From Clostridia bacterium (GTDB taxonomy: Bacteria; Bacillota; Clostridia; Christensenellales; UMGS416): DNA of 64,000 nt. This document shows positions 7,319-15,189 of this stretch, piece by piece. Position 1 is the stretch's first letter. Each line of letters starts with the position of its first letter. The position numbers and the translations under genes were made by a program. The notes beneath the pieces were generated by a model, which saw nothing but the letters and a program-made list of their open reading frames with translations, was not told where the DNA came from and did no database searches. The stretch covers positions 62,001 to 126,000 of the forward strand of contig JAFGUF010000001.1 in assembly GCA_016938675.1 (NCBI GenBank), in the 5' to 3' direction.

Positions 7319-8965
7319 TTAGTCATCAAAACCTATCGCGCTCGCAATATTTACAGAGTGGTCAGCGACTCGCTCAAGATTGCTTAATATATCAATAAAT
7401 ATCGTGCCTGCACGGGCATTGCATTCATTTCTCTTGAGCCTTTTTATATGCCTTTTGCGCAGCTTTTCTTCAGCTTGGTCAATTTTCTCTTCGAGAGATA
7501 TAACGGTATCAAATGCCAGGTCATTATCCGGGTCTTTAAAGGCTATCAGCGAATTATCAATAATATCATAAATCAGCTTTGAATAATCACTGAGCTCCTC
7601 CATGGCTTCATCTGTGTACTTTGTTCCTCTTTCAATACGAGAGACGGCAAATTCTGCAATATTCTCGGCGTGGTCTCCTATGCGCTCAAGATCGCTGACA
7701 ACATGGAAAAGCCTGCTTATATATTCGCTGTCTTTTTCAGATAGCCCTAAAAGATTTGCTTTAACCAGATATTCGCTTATTTCGTGGTTCAGATAGTCTA
7801 TTACCTGTTCTCGATTAAAAACCGAATCGACAAGCGATTTGTCCTTGTTTTTAAAGGCGTCTATAGAGTCGTGGATATTCTGCCGCGCCAGCTGAGCCAT
7901 TCGTTCAACTTCCAGTCCGATTTGAGCTGTAAGCACTGTAGGCGTTGCAAACATATGATTTTCGAGGTACTGCAGCTTCATTTCTTCTCTTACAGGGTCT
8001 TCGCCAGTAATAAGCTTCTTTGACAGGAAAACAAGAAAGTTAGCGAAAGGAAGAAGAAGAATAGTCATGGATACATTGAATATCGTATGGAAGTATGCCA
8101 GCTGAATAGTTGTAGAAGCGGCAAGTGACTCAACGGAGGTAATAATTGACGGGAATATCTCTATCAATATAATAAATAAGATTGAACCGATTATATTAAA
8201 AAGAAGGTGGATTATCGCGGCACGCTTAGCAGTTTTGTTTGCACCTATTACAGAAAGTATCGCTGTTATACATGTTCCGATATTGAATCCAAGCACTATA
8301 AAAACAGCGCTCTGGAGGTCGATTAATCCTTCACCCGCCATGGCGATTAATATACCCATTGACGCGGAAGAAGACTGAATAATGCCTGTCAGCACTGCAC
8401 CAGCCAATACCCCGAGGAAGGGGTTTTTGAAAGTAGATAACATCGTTGTAAACGCTTCTATTTCGCGCAGAGGCTTCATTGCAGTAGACATTGCCGCCAT
8501 GCCTATAAACAGCAGGCCAAATCCAACTAAAACCATGCCGGTTGTTTTGGTTCTTTGCTTTTGAATAAAGAAAATAAAAATGACACCAATAAATAAAATA
8601 AATGGTGCCAGTTCTTTAAGCGGTATAGAGACAGAAACGAGCCATGCGGTTATGGTAGTACCAATGTTCGCGCCCATGATCACGCCAGTTGCCTGCATAA
8701 GATTCATTAAGCCCGCGTTAACAAAGCCGACGACCATTACAGTGGTAGCAGAAGAACTCTGTATTAATGCAGTGAACAAAGTACCTACGAGAACACCGAG
8801 CATCCTGTTTTTCGTAATCAGGTTGAGCATATTGCGAAGCTTTGAGCCCGCGATTTTTTCAAGATTGTCACTCATCAGTTTCATGCCAAATAAAAACATT
8901 CCCAGTCCGCCTGAAAATGTGAGTACAATAGTTACAACAGTACTTTCAATAAATTTATCAATCAT
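7319..8965 (-). CDS. Na/Pi cotransporter family protein with C-terminal PhoU-like domain
   Basis: Probable sodium-dependent phosphate transporter of the NptA/YjbB type. The membrane part (about residues 1-310) contains the two inverted Na/Pi repeats, each with a QSSS motif (QSSSATTV and QSSSASMG) and a G-x-NIGT motif (GANIGTTITAW and GFNIGTCITAI). The C-terminal 200 residues are two PhoU-like helical bundles, including LSNLERVADHSVNIA. The start chosen gives MIDKFIES and is preceded by GGGAG eight bases upstream; an alternative start 11 codons earlier lacks this. It is a single gene convergent with the ferredoxin. Confidence 0.9.
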   Translation of the reverse strand: MIDKFIESTVVTIVLTFSGGLGMFLFGMKLMSDNLEKIAGSKLRNMLNLITKNRMLGVLVGTLFTALIQSSSATTVMVVGFVNAGLMNLMQATGVIMGANIGTTITAWLVSVSIPLKELAPFILFIGVIFIFFIQKQRTKTTGMVLVGFGLLFIGMAAMSTAMKPLREIEAFTTMLSTFKNPFLGVLAGAVLTGIIQSSSASMGILIAMAGEGLIDLQSAVFIVLGFNIGTCITAILSVIGANKTAKRAAIIHLLFNIIGSILFIILIEIFPSIITSVESLAASTTIQLAYFHTIFNVSMTILLLPFANFLVFLSKKLITGEDPVREEMKLQYLENHMFATPTVLTAQIGLEVERMAQLARQNIHDSIDAFKNKDKSLVDSVFNREQVIDYLNHEISEYLVKANLLGLSEKDSEYISRLFHVVSDLERIGDHAENIAEFAVSRIERGTKYTDEAMEELSDYSKLIYDIIDNSLIAFKDPDNDLAFDTVISLEEKIDQAEEKLRKRHIKRLKRNECNARAGTIFIDILSNLERVADHSVNIASAIGFDD

Positions 8966-9112
8966 ATGCAAATCTCCCACGCCATTATAGCATTTCAAGA
9001 AAGATATTTCTATAAGTAATTTACATTAAATTAACCTTATTTTAACAAATGAGAGTTATTTTGAATATAAAAAGCTATATAATTAAAATATAAGTAAAAT
9101 ATAAGTTAGAAC

Positions 9113-9141
9113 TTGACATCTTAAATTATGTGTTATATAAT
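9113..9141 (+). promoter_or_regulatory. Promoter of initiator tRNA
   Basis: TTGACA (9113-9118), exactly 17 bp, TATAAT (9136-9141): a full-consensus sigma-A promoter, fitting a highly transcribed stable RNA. Confidence 0.85.
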
Positions 9142-9168
9142 GACATGCACTCGGAAATGAGGCATCGC

Positions 9169-9244
<76 letters not shown>

Positions 9245-9248
9245 AAGA

Positions 9249-9286
9249 AAGCTCCTTTGAACGCTACGTTTGAAGGAGCTTTTATT
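9249..9286 (+). terminator. Terminator of initiator tRNA
   Basis: Long stem with arms AAGCTCCTT and AAGGAGCTT plus inner AACG/CGTT pairs, followed by TTTTATT. Confidence 0.85.
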
Positions 9287-9400
9287 CTATAATAAATGTT
9301 CGATGAATATATTATATTGCCAATGAATAAGAATTCAATTATAATAAAAAAGAAATAATAGATGCGAACAAAATAAACATTGAACTACTGGAGGAAAGTC

Positions 9401-10624
9401 TTGACGACAAATAATACAGCAAAAAAAATCAATTTTGCACCGAGGTTTTTTGTTTTTGCAGCGATAGGTTTATCTATAATAATTTGGCTGATATACGGCT
9501 TTTTTCAATATATTTCACCGCCGAAGGTTGAGTGGGGCAGCCTTAATTCCAGCTTCAGCGCAGAGGCTGTAATTATTAGGAATGAGCAGATTGTAACATC
9601 TACAAATTATGGTACGCTGGATTGCCTTACTGCGGAAGGCAGCTTTGTATATGAAGGTACAGCCGTTGCTGATTTGTACCTTTCAGATTACTCTCAGAGC
9701 GACATTGAAAGCCTGGTTACAACAAGGCAGGAAATAAAGAACTATCAATCAAGCAATATACTAAAAAATATTGTATATGACGACCTTGAAAAGATAAATG
9801 ATGAAATTGACTCGCTGATTGATGAAATAACACAGCTTGCAATGGATAACAGATTCAGGGAAATACCTACTAAGGATAACGAACTTCAGGTGCTTCTTGA
9901 GCAGCGCAGAAGATACATGAATGAGAATCTGACAAGCGACTCGCACCTTGATAAACTATTCCAGCAGGAAGAAGTGAACCTTGAAAAAATAAACGAATCG
10001 CTTATCAGCATGCACGCACCAAGCGACGGAATCGTCAGTTTTTTTCTGGATGGCATGGAAAACTACCTGAATTATGAATTCCTGCAAAACATGACAAACA
10101 ATGAGTATGAAACAATGAAGAAGATACTCAATGAGAATATTACCGCAACAAATCTGGGAATGGATTCAAAGGTTAATATAAATCAGGCGGTCTATAGAAT
10201 TGTTGAGCCCAATTTATGGTATGCAGTAATGAAAGTGCCGAGAAGCAAAAACACGCTTGTAACAGGCCAAAGCTACATGGTTGATTTCGACGGATACGAA
10301 TATGGCTATGTGAACGGAACTGTAGAATTCATAATAGATGCTGGAAGAGATGTAATTCTTGTTATGAGATTTACAGAAGACATAGGCACGATGGCCACAC
10401 TAAGAACAGTAACATGCAATTTCGGAGATACTGCAGAAGGATTTAAAGTTCCGCGTGAATATATTACCTATGAGGACGGCGTATTCGGAATATTTGTAAA
10501 AGACGGCGGGAAAAAATTCGTTCCGGTCAATGTGCTGGCACAGGACAACACACATGTTATAGTTTCAACGGCAGACAAGGGCAATCCGCTAACGGCGGGG
10601 CAAAGGCTGGTGAAACCGGATTGA
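9401..10624 (+). CDS. HlyD-like membrane-anchored protein
   Basis: About 407 residues with one N-terminal membrane anchor (about residues 18-38), then an extracellular part with the architecture of membrane-fusion/HlyD-family adaptors: a short beta-rich lipoyl-like half (about 50-90), a coiled-coil helical hairpin (about 95-205) and a returning beta-rich segment with APSDGIVSFFLDG. I chose the TTG at 9401 because GGAGG lies six bases upstream; an in-frame TTG at 9380 has no such site. Proteins of this kind often precede yggS-sepF in Clostridia, suggesting an envelope or division role, but no function is established. It overlaps yggS by four bases. Confidence 0.7.
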   Translation: MTTNNTAKKINFAPRFFVFAAIGLSIIIWLIYGFFQYISPPKVEWGSLNSSFSAEAVIIRNEQIVTSTNYGTLDCLTAEGSFVYEGTAVADLYLSDYSQSDIESLVTTRQEIKNYQSSNILKNIVYDDLEKINDEIDSLIDEITQLAMDNRFREIPTKDNELQVLLEQRRRYMNENLTSDSHLDKLFQQEEVNLEKINESLISMHAPSDGIVSFFLDGMENYLNYEFLQNMTNNEYETMKKILNENITATNLGMDSKVNINQAVYRIVEPNLWYAVMKVPRSKNTLVTGQSYMVDFDGYEYGYVNGTVEFIIDAGRDVILVMRFTEDIGTMATLRTVTCNFGDTAEGFKVPREYITYEDGVFGIFVKDGGKKFVPVNVLAQDNTHVIVSTADKGNPLTAGQRLVKPD

Positions 10625-11301
10625 ATGACCTGAATAATATAAAAACTGTTGAAGATAATATAAAAGCTGCAGCTTTTAAATCAGGAAGACTGCCAGAAGA
10701 GATTGAGCTGGTTGCAGTGAGCAAAACGATAGCTGCTGACAGAATAAAAAATCTTTTTGACAACGGTTATCATTCATTCGGTGAAAACTATGTTCAGGAG
10801 TTCACAAAAAAGCAGGAAGGCATTCCGCAGATTAATTGGCATTTTATTGGACAATTGCAGACAAATAAGGTAAAATATATTGTCAATAAAATATATATGC
10901 TTCATTCTCTGGACAGATACTCACTAGCGCAGGAAATATCAAAAAGATATGCAGCGACAGGAGAAACCATAAAAGCACTTATACAGGTGAACATTGGAAA
11001 AGAGGAGCAAAAGGGCGGGATAGCGCCGGAGAGCCTTATTGAATTTTTGGATAAGGTAATGGAGCTAAAATCCATCGAGATATGCGGCATTATGTGCATT
11101 CATCCATTTAAGGAACCGGAAGAATGCAGAAGGTATTTCGTTGAAATGTATAATCTTTTTCAAAACGCAAAAGACAGAGGGTATCCGATTAATAATCTGT
11201 CTATGGGCATGAGCAATGATTATGTACAGGCAATAGAAGAAGGGGCTACCATAGTAAGGGTAGGAAGTGCTATATTCGGCCATAGAATATATTATAGATA
11301 A
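10621..11301 (+). CDS. yggS: YggS-family pyridoxal 5'-phosphate homeostasis protein
   Basis: PLP-binding TIM-barrel protein with the fold of the alanine racemase N-terminal domain but no racemase partner domain. The PLP lysine is in VAVSKTIAADRI (about residue 36). Family motifs GENYVQEF, WHFIGQLQTNK and LSMGMSNDYVQAIEEGATIVRVGSAIFG are all present. The family maintains free PLP and amino-acid pools. The start is a TTG overlapping the preceding stop by four bases, so translation is probably coupled. It is upstream of sepF, the conserved order in Gram-positive division clusters. Confidence 0.94.
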   Translation: MNDLNNIKTVEDNIKAAAFKSGRLPEEIELVAVSKTIAADRIKNLFDNGYHSFGENYVQEFTKKQEGIPQINWHFIGQLQTNKVKYIVNKIYMLHSLDRYSLAQEISKRYAATGETIKALIQVNIGKEEQKGGIAPESLIEFLDKVMELKSIEICGIMCIHPFKEPEECRRYFVEMYNLFQNAKDRGYPINNLSMGMSNDYVQAIEEGATIVRVGSAIFGHRIYYR

Positions 11302-11325
11302 TATGACTTAAATTCGGAGGTTATA

Positions 11326-11898
11326 ATGGCAGCAAAGTTGAGAGAAAATTTCCTTAAATTCATTGGGGTTACAGAAGAAGTTGAGGAAATAGAAGAAATA
11401 GATACAGGTGAACAGAATTATTCTACCAAGAGGCCGGTTGACGTCGAAAAACCAGTGCAGCCTGCTGGCGGAAGAACAAATGTATCAAGAAGAGGCGTTG
11501 CCACTTCGCCAAATATCGGCGGAAACAGAAGCACGCAAAACGCTGGCACGAAAATGACAACATCATCGCCATCTGGGCAGCTTGACCAAAGCGGCTTTGT
11601 TCGCATGGTTGTTTTCCAGCCGCAGACATATGATGATACGCAGACAATCATTGATAATTTAAAGAGCGGAAAGCCGGTAATAGTCAATCTGGAGACATTG
11701 AACCCGGATATAGCCCAGCGCGTCCTAGACTTTATAGGCGGTGCTATATATGCACTAGACGGAAATGTACGTAAAGTATCAAAAGGAATATTTCTGCTGG
11801 CTCCCACGGGCGTTGATATAGCCGGAAATTTTGCGTCGGATTATACATCGAATTCTAAAGACGGCGGCAGAGGCCCTTTTACAACACCCAGAGTGTAA
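11326..11898 (+). CDS. sepF: Cell division protein SepF
   Basis: FtsZ-binding protein that helps build the septum and tether the Z ring to the membrane. The N terminus (MAAKLRENFLKFIGV) is a short amphipathic membrane-binding helix. A disordered Gly/Arg/Ser linker spans about residues 30-85. The C-terminal domain (about 90-175) contains the family pattern RMVVFQPQTYDDTQTIIDNLKSGKPVIVNLE and DFIGGAIYALDGNVRKVSKGIFLLAP. A GGAGG ribosome binding site is present. Followed by yggT and divIVA. Confidence 0.95.
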   Translation: MAAKLRENFLKFIGVTEEVEEIEEIDTGEQNYSTKRPVDVEKPVQPAGGRTNVSRRGVATSPNIGGNRSTQNAGTKMTTSSPSGQLDQSGFVRMVVFQPQTYDDTQTIIDNLKSGKPVIVNLETLNPDIAQRVLDFIGGAIYALDGNVRKVSKGIFLLAPTGVDIAGNFASDYTSNSKDGGRGPFTTPRV

Positions 11899-11927
11899 AA
11901 GAGAGTGGAAAGGAAAGGTAACCAGGT

Positions 11928-12212
11928 TTGCTTCAGAGCGTAGGAGTACAAATAGCCAGAATATTATTACTATTACTGCAGGCATATTCGTTTGTTATTT
12001 TCATTAGGATAATTTTATCTTATTTTATGTCGCCAACAAATACTATTATGCAGTTTTTAAGGTTTTTAACAGAACCGGTTTTAGAGCCGGTGAGAAGGCG
12101 GCTTGAACCTTTTAGAAGAAAGAATTCAATTCCGTTTGATTTCTCGCCAATAATTGTAATGATACTGATATCTGTAGTAAGTATGATAATTACCCGGATA
12201 TTTTCTGCTTAA
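11928..12212 (+). CDS. yggT: YggT-family membrane protein
   Basis: 94-residue protein with two hydrophobic segments (about 8-30 and 72-92) bracketing the family signature RIILSYFMSPTNTIMQFLRFLTEPVLEPVRR. The start is probably the TTG at 11928, after an AGGAAAGG site. YggT proteins sit beside sepF in many Gram-positive genomes. They are implicated in envelope or division functions by context only; the biochemical role is unknown. Confidence 0.88.
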   Translation: MLQSVGVQIARILLLLLQAYSFVIFIRIILSYFMSPTNTIMQFLRFLTEPVLEPVRRRLEPFRRKNSIPFDFSPIIVMILISVVSMIITRIFSA

Positions 12213-12439
12213 TAAAATGTCATTGTTAACAAAAATGTAATTTATTTTTGTTTTTATATAGTAATAAGTGGTTATTAGTAAATTTATAGTGTATTATTAA
12301 TCTATGTATACTGCACTTAAGGTTTACTATGTAGAAATATAATATACTTTACCACTAAAAGGCAAGAGATACATTAAGTTTATGGGAGTTAAATGTTTCT
12401 AATAAGAATCTATTATAATTACTTGAGGGGGGTACTATC

Positions 12440-13588
12440 ATGACATTTGATACCGATGCAATCAATAATATAAAGTTTACTCAGGGATTCCGGGGGTATG
12501 ATACGGCAGAGGTTGACGAGTTTCTCGATGATATGATTAGGGAGATTGAGAAGCTTAACAATACTATTAAAAGCCTCAAAGATGAGCTTGCGAAAGAGAA
12601 GCGAAAAAACCAGCTCAGCCAGCAGGAAATCGACAGATTAACTGAAATAAATGAAAAGCTTGCCGTCAACGCCGCATCAGAGCCTGCACCTGCAGAAGAA
12701 AAGCCAGCTCCGGTTGAAGAAGTGAAGCCGGCTCCTGTTGAGGAACCTGTTCCCTTGAGAATAAAGAAACCTGCGAGCATGGAAGATATAAAGGGCACTC
12801 CTGAATATGAAGAAATGAAGCAAATTCTGACCGACACTCTTCTAAGTGCACAGCAGCATGCGGAAAAGCTGGTGAAGGATGCTCAGGAACGTGCAAACAA
12901 GATGATAGAAGACGGCGAGAAGAAAGCACAGGACAGAGTTGTTGCACTGAAAGCAGAAATCAGCGAAAAGCAGGGTAAATTAAGCACTCTTGTGTTTATG
13001 GTGGAAGAAGCAAAGAAGAAGTTCAAAAAGAATTTCGAGGATCAGATTGCTTCCATAATGACTATAGATACATCTGAATTTAAGCAGGAAGAAGTAAATA
13101 TTCCGGATTATTTTGAAGCGGAGACTATAGAGGAAGAGCCGGAAAGAGCAACAATAGCTATGGCAGAACTGCCGCCGCTTGATGACATGATACCTGACGT
13201 TGAAGAAAAAGAAGAAATTATTTTGAAGGATGAAGAGCCGGCAGCTAAGCCGAAAGAAGATGCAGAAGTAAATCCTTTTGATTTCTCTGCAATAAAAAGA
13301 TCTCTTTCACAGACAAATGAAAGCAAGCCAGAGCCGGAGGCTGCACCTGCGGAAAAGCCAGCACCTGAAATTCCTGCTGAAACAGAAGATGACAATCAGC
13401 AATATATAGAAGTTGCGCTCTCAGCGTATAATGACAATAAGCACCACAATGCCGATTATCCGAATGCATCAAACAACATTAAAATAAATGATGATGACGA
13501 TGAAGGCGGCATTTATCAGCCGGAAAACAGGTCAGTATTGAGTTCAGTTATTGAAGAGATATTGAACAATAAAAGAAAAGACGATTAG
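12440..13588 (+). CDS. divIVA: DivIVA-domain protein
   Basis: Coiled-coil scaffold protein expected at curved membrane of poles and septa. The N-terminal DivIVA domain has the classic KFTQGFRGYDTAEVDEFLDDMIREIEKL, followed by a coiled coil to about residue 75, a Pro/Glu/Ala-rich linker with repeated PAPVEE units (about 78-108), a second long coiled coil (about 115-205) and an acidic disordered tail. At 382 residues it is longer than B. subtilis DivIVA because of the tail. A strong GAGGGGGG site precedes the ATG. It closes the yggS-sepF-yggT division group and precedes lspA. Confidence 0.93.
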   Translation: MTFDTDAINNIKFTQGFRGYDTAEVDEFLDDMIREIEKLNNTIKSLKDELAKEKRKNQLSQQEIDRLTEINEKLAVNAASEPAPAEEKPAPVEEVKPAPVEEPVPLRIKKPASMEDIKGTPEYEEMKQILTDTLLSAQQHAEKLVKDAQERANKMIEDGEKKAQDRVVALKAEISEKQGKLSTLVFMVEEAKKKFKKNFEDQIASIMTIDTSEFKQEEVNIPDYFEAETIEEEPERATIAMAELPPLDDMIPDVEEKEEIILKDEEPAAKPKEDAEVNPFDFSAIKRSLSQTNESKPEPEAAPAEKPAPEIPAETEDDNQQYIEVALSAYNDNKHHNADYPNASNNIKINDDDDEGGIYQPENRSVLSSVIEEILNNKRKDD

Positions 13589-13617
13589 TCGGCAGAGTAT
13601 AAGGAAAATATATATAA

Positions 13618-14109
13618 ATGATAGTAGTTATAATTGCGGTAGTTGTATTAGCGCTTGACCGCCTTAGTAAATTGTGGGTTTTAAGTTCTCTTAAAGATGT
13701 CGGGGATATTCCTTTTATAGATGGTATTTTGCACTGGCATTACGCGGAAAACACGGGAGCTGCCTTTAGCCTGATGGACGGAGTTAAATGGTTTCCTATA
13801 GTTGTTGCTGTGCTTGCAGGGCTTTTGGCAGCGGGAGCATTCATATACACATTCACTAGAAAGTACAAGATGCATGCACTGGAAATAATATCGATAGGCC
13901 TTATTGCAGGTGGTGCGGTGGGCAATTTAATTGACCGTGTTCAATTTGGTTATGTTATTGATTTTATCTATTTTAAGTTGATTAATTTTGCTATATTCAA
14001 TATTGCTGATTCAGCCCTTGTAGTAGGGTCGATACTCATGGCACTGTATATACTTTTTATGCATGAAAAATACTTAAAGAAATTAAATGATGAAAAAGCT
14101 GAAAGCTGA
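13618..14109 (+). CDS. lspA: Lipoprotein signal peptidase (signal peptidase II)
   Basis: Membrane aspartyl protease that cleaves the signal peptide of prolipoproteins after diacylglyceryl transfer. It has four hydrophobic segments and 163 residues. The family motifs are present: NTGAAFSL, GAVGNLIDR (first catalytic Asp) and FNIADSALVVGS (second catalytic Asp). Several lipoproteins in this window are its likely substrates (31330, 33181 reverse, 39722, 45133, 46726). It overlaps rluD by 23 bases. Confidence 0.95.
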   Translation: MIVVIIAVVVLALDRLSKLWVLSSLKDVGDIPFIDGILHWHYAENTGAAFSLMDGVKWFPIVVAVLAGLLAAGAFIYTFTRKYKMHALEIISIGLIAGGAVGNLIDRVQFGYVIDFIYFKLINFAIFNIADSALVVGSILMALYILFMHEKYLKKLNDEKAES

Positions 14110-14998
14110 TAATAGCCTTTCAGGAACCCGATTGGATAAAGCTGCGTCAGAAATTGCTGATATATCCCGTTCATTGGCCGCGAAGCTCATTGAGGGCGGC
14201 TATATAAAAGTAAACAATGACGTAAAAAAGCCTTCTTATATACTTTGCGAAGATGATGAAATAGAGATTAACGCTCCTGAGTCAGCGGATGTTGATATTG
14301 CACCCCAGGCAATGCCTCTAGACATTGTATATGAAGATAAGCATATTATAGTAATAAATAAGCAAAGAGATTTAGTAGTCCATCCTTCTGCCGGCCATGA
14401 TGACATGACGCTGGTGAATGGGCTGCTTTTTCATTGCAAGGATATAAAAGGAATAGGGGCAGAAAAAAGGCCGGGTATTGTCCACAGAATAGATAAAGAC
14501 ACAACTGGGCTTTTGGCTGTAGCTAAAAACGACAAGGCAATGGCATCCCTTGCTGACCAGATACAAAGCAGGACGATGAAAAGGAAGTATATTGCGCTGG
14601 TTGAAGGAAAAATAGAAGGCGAAGGCTGTGTGGAAGCAAACATCGGCAGGAGCAAAAAGGAAAGAAAAAAGCAGGCCGTTGCAAATGACGGTAGGTACGC
14701 TAAGACCAATTACAAGGTAATTAAAAACTACACTAATTATACATTGATAGAAGCTGAGCTGGACACAGGAAGAACGCATCAGATTCGAGTGCACATGGCC
14801 TATATAGGGCACCCTGTGGTTGGGGATAAGCTCTACGGATACAAAAAGCAGAAATTCAATTTAGATGGACAGCTGCTGCACGCATATGAACTGGAGTTGA
14901 TTCATCCACAGACAGGCAAGAAGATGGTTTTCAATGCTCCGATGCCGGAAGATTTTAAAAAAATAGTAGATACATTGGATAAAAAAGAATGTCTTTAG
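14087..14998 (+). CDS. rluD: RluA/RluD-family pseudouridine synthase
   Basis: 23S rRNA pseudouridine synthase. An N-terminal S4 RNA-binding domain (LDKAASEIADISRSLAAKLIEGGYIKVN) is followed by the catalytic domain with GIVHRIDKDTTGLLAVAK, where the Asp of HRIDKDTTGL is catalytic. The downstream motif ELDTGRTHQIRVHMAYIGHPVVGDKLYG is typical of the family. The 303-residue length is standard. The lspA-rluD order is conserved in Firmicutes, and the genes overlap here. A terminator follows directly. Confidence 0.94.
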   Translation: MMKKLKADNSLSGTRLDKAASEIADISRSLAAKLIEGGYIKVNNDVKKPSYILCEDDEIEINAPESADVDIAPQAMPLDIVYEDKHIIVINKQRDLVVHPSAGHDDMTLVNGLLFHCKDIKGIGAEKRPGIVHRIDKDTTGLLAVAKNDKAMASLADQIQSRTMKRKYIALVEGKIEGEGCVEANIGRSKKERKKQAVANDGRYAKTNYKVIKNYTNYTLIEAELDTGRTHQIRVHMAYIGHPVVGDKLYGYKKQKFNLDGQLLHAYELELIHPQTGKKMVFNAPMPEDFKKIVDTLDKKECL

Positions 14999-14999
14999 T

Positions 15000-15033
15000 G
15001 CTGATTTTTAAACGAATCAGCTTTTATTTTTTA
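15000..15033 (+). terminator. Terminator after rluD
   Basis: Stem GCTGATT with AATCAGC across a short A/T loop, followed by TTTTATTTTTT. Confidence 0.8.
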
Positions 15034-15085
15034 ATAATAATTATTACAAATATAAGACCGAACAGAAAAAATAATTAAAAAAAAT

Positions 15086-15114
15086 TTGCTCTTTTCATTT
15101 TTTTATTGTAATAT
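15086..15114 (+). promoter_or_regulatory. Probable promoter for topB
   Basis: TTGCTC (15086-15091), 17-bp spacer, TAATAT (15109-15114). A start near 15121 would give a leader of about 70 bases containing a nested hairpin (see findings). Confidence 0.5.
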
Positions 15115-15189
15115 ATGTAAACGTGAGCGGCAGGAAGCCCTTTATGGGGCAATCTCCGCATAATCAGAACAAAAAAGGTTGGTAAAATA

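Noticed and set aside
11418-11807. Long antisense frames within sepF, divIVA and many other genes
   Set aside because: They are shadows of strong coding bias on the opposite strand with no start signals or recognisable protein features.
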